Part shown: positions 53,013 to 64,000 of the stretch, piece after piece
Position numbering within the stretch: position 1 is the stretch's first letter
How the letters are laid out: the number at the start of each line of letters is the position of its first letter
From: Turritopsis dohrnii
Lineage: Eukaryota; Cnidaria; Hydrozoa; Anthoathecata; Oceaniidae
Reading direction: 5' to 3'
Length of the DNA: 64,000 nt
Assembly: GCA_027922465.2 (NCBI GenBank)
Contig: BQMF02000142.1
Span: 806,001-870,000 of the forward strand
Program-made: the position numbers and the translations under genes
The notes under the pieces: generated by a model
What the model was told of the DNA's origin: nothing
What the model saw: only the letters and a program-made list of their open reading frames with translations
The model's database searches: none

Positions 53013-53085
53013 CCCAGTGGGAAGATTTGTTGAATAATCTATTCGAAGGAGTTCATTTCCAAAGAAATATACACTCTGCTATTCC
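53013..53085 (+). mobile_element. MITE family A, partial copy
   Basis: CCCAGTGGGAAGATTTGTTG and the following TCGAAGGAGTTCATTTCCAA match the left half of the copy at 22229. Confidence 0.6.
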
Positions 53086-55357
53086 ATTACAATTTTACCC
53101 GATAATTGGAACCTTTTTTGTCGGTCTGTTGAAAGCGAGGTTAGATACGATGACGTCCAGGAAAGTCTCTGATAGCGTAATTTCAACTCATGATAACTTA
53201 AACTATTTTCCTAGTCCTCTGAGAATTCGAGTTTTTCGTCTTTTGCATTGTTTACATTGTTTGAATCACGAGTATTTTTCAATATCATACCTTCTATTTA
53301 TAAAGATGGATGGACGTTTATGATTTACTTTTAATCTCCGTTTATTAAATAACTATTAAACAGATAAAAAGACATTTAAAAGCATTGTTGTCAGTAAAGT
53401 ATAAAACCACAACCATTAAATCTAGTATAGACGTAGACGAACCGTTCATAAACAGTGGAATAACACAACTCAGTAATCCTCCATTTTCTAGAAAAATGAA
53501 ATCGACAAGAACACTTGAAAAATCGAATGTTTTTATCAACCGAAGCACGCGGGCAGATAGAATTCAAGTCATATTTTTAATGTTTTAAATTTGTGTTAAT
53601 ATGCATTAACATGGTGATAATAAATAAACAAAGTGAAAAGTGAAAATAAATAAATAAATAAATTGAAGTAATATAAGTTAATAAAAGAAAAGAAATGAGA
53701 CTTACGTCATGAGAAGAAACAAGTTTAAAAAAACAAAAACAAAAAATCGAAACGTCTTCTGGAAATGTACTTATGAAGTAAATCTTTATAAATCATTGAT
53801 AATTACTGATTTATAATTGAAAATTCTTTTTTATTTGAATCAGTAATGGAGATAATAAGAATTTGACACACCTTCCAAATGCCTCTATCTTTCGAATGAT
53901 ATTTCTTGCAAAACAGAAACTGGACTACGCAGCTCTATGCTAGAGAAAAAAGTACATTCAGGATATAAAAAGATTTTTCACGTTTGCTTGCTTTAATTGT
54001 GTTGATTTATTTTAGAATTCTGTTTATATTTTCGTTATATCTTCTCATAACGTTTACGACAGAGCAACAACACTACCTTGTCAAAAAAACAAACAAAAAA
54101 AAAACAGATTTGTTGAGAATCATAATCTAGTTTTCATCGTCGTAAATTGATTAGCCTGTTTGGATGTGGTTTGGCTTTTTTTGCTGGCCGTAGCTGGTAA
54201 TAAGGGTGGGGCTGCATTTTCAAGAAATAAGAACATTCAAAAGTCATAAGTGTCATTTGTAGAAAAGCACAGTAAACAATATATGATGCAGAGGATAGAC
54301 TGTAAAGATAAAAAAAGTACTCTGTTAACGAGCGTTTGACTGGAAACTTGCATAAAGTGGAAAAACATTGTTTATGGATTAACTACACATGTAAAGTAAT
54401 ATTTCACGATTCTGAAACTGAAGATATAAGGGTTTAGTTCTTTCTCATAAAACCGAAGTTCTGTTTAAACACCATGTCAATTATCAAAGTTCTTTTCTAG
54501 GTGTTCGGTTTTTTACTAATTACATGTTTTTATTACTTGGTGATATTCACATATCATTGGATTTTCACATAAGCAAAGAGATCGATTACAACTGTTCGTG
54601 TTTTTTTTTTTCGTTTTCACTGTCCCAACCTTTCTTGAAGCGCGAAATTTGCCAAAATACCAATAATGCAACATATAGCACTCCATAAAAACCGTTGCCG
54701 TAGGTTTCAAACAATTCCTTCTCTTTTTTGTTTTGGTTTAACGATAGCTGAAATCGTTATGCACATGTAGCTAAGGGTATTTCATTTCTGTTACGATCCT
54801 ATGGAATTTGAATCTTTCAAATGAGGTCATATTTGATGGTTAAGTCATAACGCGGTGTTTATACAGAAATAGCTTTTAATAACTTTCTTTTATTTTCCAT
54901 GAAAGATTCCAGACGTTGATAGAACTGTGGCAAGTTGTGGTCGTCAAGGTGACTGTGATGAAGTGTCTACATAAACACTTGAAGTAACATGTGAAACTTA
55001 TAAGTGATAACTGTATGTCTATGTGAAGAGACTCCCTGAGGACTGAAAGTATAGAGAATATTATTTGCACGTACGTGACTTTCCAAGGAATTTCTGTGGA
55101 AAGTACGCCCTTGTTTAAAGTAAGGGCGGATAGCTCACTTAATGTGTTCTTAAGGGCGATAACTAATAATTGGTTTATATCTTTTACTGTATACATTTAG
55201 TTCTAAAAAATTGACACTTTGTGAAAATAACATTTTATGATATGTACAATGATCATGATGGTACCCCCATCCAAAAAACTGCGAAAGAGTGCATTTCCAT
55301 AGAAACGAGATATACACATATATACACATATGCAGACATATACAGACATATACACAA
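53086..55357. other. No gene seen
   Basis: AT-rich. A fragment related to MITE family A (GCGAAAGAGTGCATTTCCAT) begins near 55280 and is followed by (ATATACACATATGCAG)-like tandem words to 55355. No supported exon. Confidence 0.4.
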
Positions 55358-55397
55358 GTCACTGCAATGAAGAACATTTTTATTGAAATAGTGTCTA

Positions 55398-56071
55398 CCG
55401 CAATGCCTCGAATAAGAACCCGGGCGCATATTTAATTTCTGAAGCTGCAGGGTGGGCGCTTATTCGAGGAGAGGGGGGCACTTGTTCAATGGACCACATT
55501 TGGGAGTAATTAAGTAATTAAAGTAAAACGAATGAATGAACACTGAGTTAATGCTGTTAATAAGTAACTTCAATCTACTTCTACATCGCCGTCACCCTCC
55601 CCATCTTCCTCGACATGCAACATACCCGGACTGGCATCACCGATGTCATTTTTATCGGCTTCAAATGGGTTGGCCTCCTCCGTGTTAATACATTCAAACT
55701 GCTCCTACAGATTTTTAGGCCCTTCTTGGCAAGGTTTACCTAACTTAAAGCCAGTGATGTCGTTATCTTGACTGCCATCGGTAGCGCAAGCCAATGCGCA
55801 AGAAATAAATGAATCTCGAATCATCTCCTTGGTCAATTTGTCAAGTTTGTTCCAACACACATCAGGTGCTTGTATATAACGTGTTATGATGGAATAGGAA
55901 ATAAAAATCAGAAGAAAATGAAAACTAGTAGAACTGCGTTTTTTATTCAATCTTTCTCCCAGTAATGTTTTTGCTGCAATTGGAATAAGCACCAATTTCT
56001 GAAAGCTGAGAGTAGGCGCTTATTTGAAGGTGGGCGCTTGTATGAGGGGGTGCTAATTCGAGGCATTACGG
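55398..56071 (-). mobile_element. pogo-like element, internally deleted, nested in MITE
   Basis: The inverted ends CCGCAATGCCTCGAATAAG and CTAATTCGAGGCATTACGG are flanked by TA on both sides (55396-55397, 56072-56073). The subterminal GGGCGCTTATTCGAGG and GGGCGCTTGTATGAGG motifs are typical of pogo-family ends. It retains only the 3' part of a transposase gene. Confidence 0.82.
55573..55995 (-). pseudogene. pogo/jerky-type transposase C-terminal remnant
   Basis: The minus strand reads CWNKLDKLTKEMIRDSFISC, then ALACATDGSQDND, the 'I...SF..C....ALDGSED' segment that follows the DDE catalytic domain in pogo transposases. An in-frame stop at about 55703 is followed by an acidic tail (EEDGEGDGDVEVD) to 55573. 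The upstream 5' part is unrelated sequence. Confidence 0.65.
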
Positions 56072-56129
56072 TATATTGCTATAGAAGTGCACTCTTTCAC
56101 AATGATTTTCCACAAATTTGCTCAATTGG

Positions 56130-57978
56130 CACAACTGAAAATTCACAACTTAAAATGTGCCATATTTAATCCTGGACAATGCATTCCAACAAAGTTGAAT
56201 TGATTTCAATTCCATCGTAAACCAACCAGGAAAGGTTATTAATATCGGTACAAAATATGTAGAAAATCTTACGAAGCTACCACGGCCAGGAGGAGGAAAA
56301 CAAACAAAAACGTTCATAATACATTGAATCACAAAACCATACAAATTTGAAGCGTTAGTAACAACATAGAAATACGATTTCTATGGTAACAAGAAATTTG
56401 TTAGATGAACATGGAAAAGGAAAGAATTGTAAGTAAAAGAAAGAAATCCTAGCTATACTAATCTCATCTCTTCGATGTCAGTATCGTTTCAAAACCTTTC
56501 ATGCTATGTAAAAAAACGTGCAAATATCCAGCTAATTGTTTTCCAATTGTATATAAGCCAACCTATGAAGTGTAAGTCATTTCGTCGTTGTTTTGTATGG
56601 TCTCCAGTGATCAGATTAACTAGAAGAACTTTAAGCCAGATCTCCACTAGACGAAAAAGTTCACTCTTAAAATCGTCTGAAAAAGAATATTAATATTAAC
56701 AGTATTAATATCAACAGTAGCGTGTTCTTCCACATTGTCAGCCATCTTGAAACTGGTTATGATGGTTATGTTCGAAAGTTGGAAATTACTGCAATGCCAT
56801 TGGTTTAGAATTTGACGATCGTCGTTCGCATGACCAAAAGTTAAAGTCATTTTTACTTTTCGTCGAGAGAATATCTTCGCCGCGACGATCAGTTTTACTC
56901 TTTTGCGCATGTGTCGTCGCAAAAATTTAAGACGATCATCTTAAAAACGTCTAGTGGAGATGCGGCTTTAAGGATAATTAATACGGTACGATTTTTCATA
57001 CAATTTTTGTCGAACAGGTCGTATGGCACTGTGTGAACATAAATGGCGTGAAAATGTGTCATATTATGGCCTCGTGCACGAAAAAAAACCCAAAAAACGC
57101 TAAACATGTTCAACATTCATATCGTATGAAAATTAACCAATCATATCGAAGAAAAGAAAAAACAAAGAAAACATTTTAATGTTTTTGAAGTTTCTCTTTA
57201 AAACCGAATAGTGAAAACAAACGAAGGGATGGTAAAACACAAACTGAAAACTTTATTGAGCCTTTGGATTCCAAAAATAGTAAATAGTAAATCCAAAATA
57301 TAGAGATGCGTTTCTTTTTTGCTTTTTTGTGTTATTTTTAACTAAACAAAATGCGGACATGGAGATTGTGCATGAATAATCAGCTTTTCACCGCTATATT
57401 TTTTCAAACAAAATCACTTCTCTCTTTTCAGAGTCGTGACGTGTAAATGTGACGTGCATGTAAACATCTTTCATAAAAAGAAATTGATACATCAAATGCG
57501 TACGATAAAAATCGTTCGACAAAAATCGTACCGTGTATGTTAAAACATAGACAAAGTTAAAGTAAAAAACATTACAGATTCCATACTTACTATTTGGTTA
57601 TTTCATTGATAAATTGCAAAAACGCCAAATCCAATCATTTTTAAACTTCAGAGACTCGAAACGTTTCTGTTTTGTTTTGTTTTTACTCTTTTAAAAAAAT
57701 ATCATAGTTTTGAAAACTTAATTCTACACGTGGATCTCTTCTTATATCAAAATCTGTAAACATAACAAAGAAGACATTGTGTAATTTATATTTCATGCAT
57801 GATTAATTGTTGATTAAACATTAACGTGTGGTTTTCATTCACGTTATATTGAAAGAACCAATAGCCTGAAGAATGTTTCAAGACGCCCTAGGGCGTGAAA
57901 TCCAGTGCACTTTAAAGAAGCTTCATTTTACAATTTGAGTTCATCGAACTTTTCGCAGAAAAAACATAAAAACATAAC
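56130..57978. other. No gene seen
   Basis: Short ORFs on both strands without splice or family support. Two similar words, CGATTTTTCATACAATTTTT (about 56989) and AAAATCGTTCGACAAAAATC (about 57507), are weakly inverted and may be the ends of an old element. Confidence 0.4.
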
Positions 57979-58987
57979 ATGGCGTCGTTGCGAGCGGACG
58001 TGTTATGGTTACTCTTTGCGATTTTAGCCATTTCAAGTATTAAAAAAGTAGATTATGTTTCACCTGAAATAATAAGTTTAACATTTAATAGTGGAGTTGA
58101 TAGTGTTCATCTACAAGCAAGCAGAATCACTTCGAATTTCTGGATTATAAGAAATAGTTGTTTATTTTGTCGTGAAAGATACTTCAAGAAAGGAATGCTT
58201 TTGTTGCTGATATTGTTAGCGGGAGACATCGAAATTCAGCCTGGTCCTCTATATCAAGATCTAGAAGACTTATTATCACACAAAGGTTTCTCCATATTAC
58301 ATCAAAACATGAGAGGCTTATCAGGAAAGAAAGATTTACTATCAGACATTTTGTTTCACTACAATAACATAAACATTCTCTCTTTGAGCGAAACTTTCTT
58401 GACAACTCAGTCCAGATGATTTAGAGATAGGGGGTTACACGTTTGAACATATGTGTCGCAAAAACGCTGTTGGAGGTGGAGTTGGAGCTTACATTAAAGA
58501 TGGTACACCGTATAAAAGAAGAGAAGACCTGGAATCTGAGGATTTGGAAATTATTTGGCTGGAAATACAGTTTAAAGACACAAAATCCTTTCTTCTTGCT
58601 ATCGTATACCGCCCCCTTGATACATCGAAGCACACTTCAAAAAATTTTGCAAAATTGGTTAACGATAAAATCAAAACCATTCGAGAGGAAAACAAAGAGC
58701 TAATTATAAGAGGTGACATGAACTGTATTTACCTAAATCCCACTGCGCATGAAAGCATCAAAGAAGTCTTCAGAAACAATGGTTTTATGCAGCTCGTTAA
58801 AGAAGCTACAAGAATCACAGAAACAACGTCCACGTTAATTGATGTTATTTTTACAAACTCTCCTGAGAACATAGTTCAGTCAAAAGTTCTTATGTGTAGC
58901 CTAAGCGATCATGAAATGATTGGCATAGTTAGGAGAAAAATAAAACACAAGTGTAAACCAAAAACAACAAGAGGCCCTGGGCCTTAA
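57979..58987 (+). pseudogene. LINE 5' part: 2A-like leader and APE endonuclease
   Basis: The ORF starts in strong context (AACATGGCG) with two hydrophobic stretches. It reads LLLLILLAGDIEIQPGP near residues 74-90, a 2A-like element (D-x-E-x-Q-P-G-P), then the APE endonuclease: FSILHQNMRGLSGKKD, LSLSETFL, (frame break near 58419), IVYRPLD, IRGDMNC, TLIDVIFTNSP and CSLSDHEM. The order and motifs are those of CR1/Rex-type LINE endonucleases. The sequence ends at 58987 without an RT domain, so unusually this copy is cut at its 3' side. One frameshift is visible. Confidence 0.75.
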
Positions 58988-60431
58988 GGTCAGCAGGAAC
59001 TGTCTGCTCAAAAATCAAAAGATCATGAGCACTTTACAAAAGAAATGACTAGCATTCTAAAATAGTTGGATTAGTACCTGGTATTTTTTCTAACGGAAGT
59101 CGCCTTAACTAAATCTTAAGGTAAACGTTATAAAAGAAAACTTTGTGTTTCCATAACAGTTAAATCCTTTTCCTTATTAGTCGACAGATTGTGACAGCAT
59201 ATAAACTACATACAGTAATACGATACGCATGAACAGAAATCATATGGGCAGGAAAAACTACAGCAATTTTGATACTTTATTCGGTTTTATTGAAGCTTCA
59301 AATTTCAGTTTTACAAGTTAGACCTTGCAGCTTTACGTTCTTACAGGATAGCGTGTTTGGTTAAACACGCAGGTGAACTTTCGTTTTTACCAACTAAGTG
59401 GTCCTCAGATGAGGTTACATGAAGATCCAATGTCAAGCAGTTGCTGATTACTAAAAATAAAAGTGTAAAAGTTATGTACAGTGTGTTTCGTAATGTTGGA
59501 AATGAAAATTTTAAAGTTGTTTTTTTAAATGAATATACCGAATTTCAAAATAACATTTACATCAATGGAAAGCCATTTTCAAGTTCTTTCGGCTAGCATA
59601 TTTTTGTGAAAAATGAAAAAGTGGTTTTTGTATAAATAAGGAAAATGTCTTGGAAAAATGTAATTAAATTTTTAATACTTAAAAATACTTAAGATACTTA
59701 AAGTATCTTTCTCTCTGGTAGCAAGTTTACTACACACAGTTGCAAGATTTTGGGCAGAGGCAGCAATAAGTATACAAACAATTCCAGCTTTTGGCATGAA
59801 AGTTTTCACTTGTAAAATGATCCCTCAAAATTCCACAAGGCTGAATAAAAAAAGTAACCTGTATGGGGAAATGCAGAATTTTTGTAACTAACACGATTTT
59901 CAATACAAAACCAATATTTTATTGATAGTTGTAACAAATCTAGGTTATATATACCTTTTTCCAAAAAAAATAATATTCTAAAAAAGATGAGTCAGCAAAA
60001 ATATAGGCTAAAAGTGTTGCATTTTGAAAACGTAATAACTCAACTTGACTATATCAATGTAGGCTGGAATTTTTTATGTGGTTAGTAACTATGATATGCT
60101 AATGCTTGAACCAATTTCTTGTTGATTAGGCAAATATTTTTTGAGTTTTGGGTAAAAACCTACGGAATTATTTTATTTCACGTAAACCGCAAAAACATGG
60201 TTTCAAGGAATCTTAGTTTTCTCTTTGAATAGAAGTCTATGTTTGGAAAAATTGGTTCAATCACAGCCCACTATAATAATGAGTATGTAGTCAAAATTTC
60301 AAGTCAATTGCATTACTAGAAATGAAAATATCATGTTTTGAAATTTAATAAACGCACTAAATCCCAACTCTAAATAATAGCCATTTTCCGTAAAGCTAAA
60401 TGATAAAACAGAATTAAAAGTTGAATATTGT
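58988..60431. other. No gene seen
   Basis: AT-rich sequence that may include the 3' arm of the Mutator-like element. No inverted end could be matched with the upstream side. Confidence 0.4.
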
Positions 60432-62168
60432 CTAAAATCCTCCTGATTTGTATGCTTTCTCTGGCTCTGCCTTGTTTTGTTGGTCTATGAAACCTTTCTT
60501 GACACTTCTCAAGTGTTTTCTATTCTTTTTCCCTTGATCAGAGGATTTTCTTAGGAAACTGTTTACACGTTTCAAATTTCGCTGGTACGACATTTTAGCC
60601 ATTACTTTGCCAATTTTTATTCCAAAACAACCCAAAACTTTTTCTACTCCTTGTGCTCCATCATTATATTCTAAAACTGCAGAGTTTACACCCATCTCGA
60701 GAACATGTCTACCAACAAAGACATTCTTGGGGCATTTTTTCCAAATGATTTGGTTTAACGCCTCATTGGCATTTTGAGTGCCACCGTGTAGACACTTTGA
60801 CAGCAACTCATCGGTACTTAGGGCCTGAAATATAGGTCTAAGGAGATCGTGTGTGGATTTGGATAAATTGATTTTTGGCTTGTAGAGGGAAGTGTTATTA
60901 GCTTTGTCAACTTGGTATTTGCACCAACTGTCTTTTCCTGTCGGACAAAACCGGTGGCGAAAGTTCTTATCGGAATAGTCTGTACAGTGCCATAATATTG
61001 CACCGATTGCTTTCTTCATGGCATATAAATTTCCTGAATTACTCCTAATTGCAATACCATAATAGTTCTGCAGGGAATTAATTACTTACTCTGTTAGTTT
61101 TCCCTTACCAGAAATGCTTTGCTTTGACTTCTGATCTTTTACCAACTTGCGTAATCGTGTTCCGACCCTCTTTTGAATGTGACCCACGCATTCTAATTTT
61201 ATTGGTTCAACATTATCCCCATAAGGTTTAGAGTTGACCACCTCTCTAAATGATGACGTATCACCATCTCCTAAATATCTGTCATATACCAAGTTGTGTT
61301 TCTCAACTGAGCGTTTAAAAATTTGAACTGCTCCTGCAGCTTCCATGGCTCCTGACGACATTGTATGGTTCAGAAGACATTGATGTTCTACTTCCCAACG
61401 TTGATATTCCGGTGTTCCTTTTCTTTTCTGCCACATTGCACAGCCTCTGCAAAACTTGGAAAAAACAGCTGCATCAATACACTTCCCTGCACTTATAGCT
61501 GTAACTAACCCATTAAGTGAAGAATAGCCGCGACGTTGCCAAGATCCATCTAGCGAAACTTGGCATTTTCCAGAACCATCGTCATATTTCTCCTTGCATT
61601 CTTCAAGAATAAGCTTAGCTGCATCAGCTGAACTCTGTGAAGCTTTCTCATTGTATGCCTTTGCTAAACTTTTATTCAAGTCATTGTAAGACGATTGATT
61701 AAGACATTTCATATTCATAATACGAGAGAAATTTTTCAACGGTTCAAATCCTTGCCCGATTTCTCTGAATGCAGTCACCATACGTACATTGACTTCAAAA
61801 TAATTGCGACCTTTTGATGACTCTGTATTATACCTTTTTTTACAATCACCTGAAGTGAAGAATGAATACTCCCAGGGACATTTATCACATGATAACATCA
61901 ATCGTGAAGAAAACCCCATACGCAAACTTTCAATATTATGTACACCAATAATACCAGCCGCACATTCTGGACAGTGGGTTGTTACAGCATCTATAATTTC
62001 TTTGATAACAGAAAAATTCATCAACATGAAGAAGTTATCACAATGTTCAGAAGCAGAGTTATCAACACATTTAAACTTTTTAAAATTTGATTCACTGTCC
62101 TTTTTAGTGTATTGATTACCAGACGGTCTTTTTCTCTTGCGTGCAGAATTCCTTCCTTTAGATCCCAT
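60432..62168 (-). pseudogene. Mutator-like transposase with one in-frame stop
   Basis: A 579-codon minus-strand frame is interrupted once, by TAA at 61086-61088, after LTE; the same frame continues with VINSLQNYYGIAIRSN. The N-terminus is basic (SKGRNSARKRKR). A zinc-finger-like region (CPECAAGIIG...LSCDKCPWEY) precedes VSLDGSWQRRGYSSLNG, the first catalytic Asp region of invertebrate Mutator-like transposases, then SKFCRGC and DRYLGDGDTSSF (second Asp). The C-terminal part has LHGGTQNANEALNQIIW (Glu region). No frameshift is present, so the copy died recently or needs read-through. A 22-nt GTAAGT...TGCAG stretch starts at the stop but is too short for an intron and splicing it would break the frame. 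Confidence 0.8.
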
Positions 62169-63837
62169 GATGTATTAGCTCACCACAAAGTTGCTAATGG
62201 TATATATTATTTGTTATGTTACTGAAAAGATTAATCAAACATTACTGAATCAATATGACAGCAATAAGATACAAAGAATATTCATAAAAGTAGAACACAC
62301 AATAATCTGAAACACTTTGCCATTCCAATCATTACTTTCCAACATTACTGGCCTTGAAAAAAGTGTTTATTTTCAGTTTGTTGGTTCAAAAGATAGCTAA
62401 AAATCACGGCAGCTAAACGTAAGAGCATAGTAGACATTTTTTAAACATTTAAATTGGGGTGTAAGGGTGGATTTCTTGAGATAAGTGACATAAAAAGCGT
62501 TGCTATGCGCGTTGCTAAGGAAATATCTTTGTTGGTACAATAACTAAAACCTAAAATTTAAGGTAAAATAATAATTTTTTCCAAATTTTTTCTATCCCAT
62601 TTCAAAGATAAGTGCCGTAAGGGCGTAAAAAAACAATAAAATTTTTTTCCAAAATTTCAATTTATTTACCCATGTTCCACCTAATGAGAGACACTCCTAG
62701 ATGGGGAAGGAATTTGCACCAAGGGATGGTAATTTCGCTGGTGATTGTTTCCATACAGATAATTATCATACAGATAAATATCAATATTAATATTTATCCT
62801 GATTTAAATGGGCAAGTAAAATATGTTACCTTATTCGTATAAATTGTTTGCGGGAGAATTAATTACGTGACAAATTTTTGCGAATTGAGCCTCAAAATAA
62901 TTCGGAATTGTGGGACAAACTTATGGAACTCAAAGACGTGAAAAAATAAATTTCATTTTATCCTTTACTCATCATCATTTTCATTATATATCTAGAATAT
63001 CAAAAATATTCTTATATCTATAATACAATCTTAAGAATCCCTTCTCATTTTTACCTGAACCAAAGAAAAAAATGTATAGTTCTGAATGTATAGTAACAAG
63101 AGCCAGATGGCGCAAAACGGTAGCAGCAAAAGTACTTGCCACAAGAATACTTTTAAATTTGAAATTTTACTTAAAGTTCTTAAGCGTTCTGTAAACGTTA
63201 TTTCTTGAGATATCTTACTAGTGGAAAACAGGCATAAACGATATTATAATGTTTAAAATTACTAACTCGTGTAAATAGGGTCTAATCGTAACACAGCAGC
63301 AATTTAATTTATTAGAAGACAAAAGAATTATACATGCATGAGCTGTTTATAACGTACGTTTTTTTTATAAGAGCTTATGTAGAAAAAACACGCGTTTCTT
63401 CGAGAAAAAAAATGTGTTTTGAATTATAATTTTTTGAAACCGAAAATGAATTCAAGCAGATAACGGCCTTTTTTTAACTCGATTTTTGAAAACCTTGATG
63501 TTCAAAGACAGAACAGATAGCTAACAAACGTAGAAAGTAATAAGAAAGTCTGATCTGTGCTTTACTGACACGAAAAACATATCTATTTTCAAGTGCCAAA
63601 GTTTGATTCAGTACCATAAGTAACTAAAAGTCCCAGTTTTATGTAGACCTATTTGATTAATATCCATTCCTTCATCAATTAAGTGATAAAATATCAAAGA
63701 AAACGTATTTTAAATGTATGTGATTGAAAACCTTCGAAAATTCAAAAGGCTGCGTTCGTTCATTAGAATGTATATTGAGTTTTTAGTGGGGACTCGCAGA
63801 CTCTAAATCGTAGACTAAACTGCCATTTCGGCCGGAG
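62169..63837. other. No gene seen
   Basis: AT-rich with short poly-A/T runs. A small palindromic AATATCAATATTAATATTTATC patch lies at about 62780. Element ends for the Mutator-like transposon were sought here and not found. Confidence 0.4.
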
Positions 63838-63877
<40 letters not shown>

Positions 63878-63879
63878 CC
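63838..63879. repeat. (TAG)n microsatellite
   Basis: About 13 uninterrupted TAG triplets. Confidence 0.95.
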
Positions 63880-64000
63880 ACGGGTGTTTTAATACGGTAT
63901 TCGCTTTCGCTGCTACCGTAATAAGGGATTGTTCACAAATGACGTCAACCATTTTTTCAAGATTTTTGACCCCCCCCCTCCCCCCTCTGTCAACCTGCGT

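Larger units (their letters stand above)
55358..56129. mobile_element. MITE family A copy split by a pogo-like element
   Basis: The left half (55358-55397, TCACTGCAATGAAGAACATT...) and right half (56072-56129, ...AATTTGCTCAATTGG) together align to the copy at 50757. The pogo-like element lies between them, with the target TA duplicated. Confidence 0.7.

Noticed and set aside
61066..61090. 22-nt intron in the Mutator-like transposase
   Set aside because: It has GTAAGT and TGCAG ends but is too short to splice, and removal would break the frame; direct read-through keeps the frame, so an in-frame stop is the simpler reading.
1..64000. tRNA, rRNA or other structured RNA genes
   Set aside because: Looked for A/B-box and clover-leaf patterns by eye; none convincing. 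A covariance-model scan would be needed to exclude them.

Overview
This is an AT-rich, intron-containing animal genome window. A cnidarian is the best guess: there is an intact maverick/Polinton virus-like element, CR1/Jockey-type LINEs with (AAT)n tails, a DIRS retroelement, P-like, pogo-like and Mutator-like DNA transposons, many MITEs, and host genes split into small exons with GT-AG introns. The species cannot be named from sequence alone.

Region 1 (1 to about 13,160) is most of one Polinton (Maverick), cut by the left edge of the window. It carries a double-jelly-roll-type capsid protein, packaging ATPase, a block of small membrane proteins, a large membrane-tailed protein, a retroviral-type integrase, a SAP-like protein and a 1297-residue protein-primed family B DNA polymerase, all intact. 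The genes form divergent and convergent units. Nearly every unit ends at a perfect 9-10 bp hairpin, and divergent units share short AT-rich promoters, one with a 5 x 44 bp repeat in which each unit is itself a hairpin. Between the ATPase and that repeat lies a small gene whose product matches the C-terminal core of the PPP1R15/GADD34 family (PP1-binding RVxF motif plus the W...A-x-D-R-x-R-F-x-x-R-I block). A Polinton-encoded eIF2alpha-phosphatase targeting subunit is the most striking candidate here. The right terminal region has a palindromic kappaB site, a perfect CRE and a TATA box ahead of a small ORF. The viral protease and the left terminus are not in the window.

Region 2 (13,160-30,000) holds an ankyrin remnant, a 3.65 kb DIRS element with 83-bp inverted terminal repeats, a spliced fibrinogen-like secreted gene (19,895-21,346, minus), an isolated host exon, a 976-bp TIR element, several MITEs and two minisatellites.

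Region 3 (30,000-39,440) has a decayed LINE and a spliced secreted gene (33,170-36,365, minus) with a signal peptide and a Cys-rich PAN/WSC-like module.

Region 4 (39,445-45,663) is a complete P-like (THAP) transposon bounded by TIRs and a 7-bp target duplication, with a LINE inserted through its THAP domain; a second P-like fragment follows.

Region 5 (48,052-51,951, minus) is a complete 11-exon gene for a PLP-dependent threonine/serine dehydratase with an ACT-like C-terminus (457 aa; every intron phase agrees). Two of its introns carry copies of one MITE family.

Region 6 (53,000-64,000) has a pogo-like element nested inside a MITE, the 5' part of a LINE with a 2A-like motif, a Mutator-like transposase broken by one in-frame stop, and a (TAG)n microsatellite.
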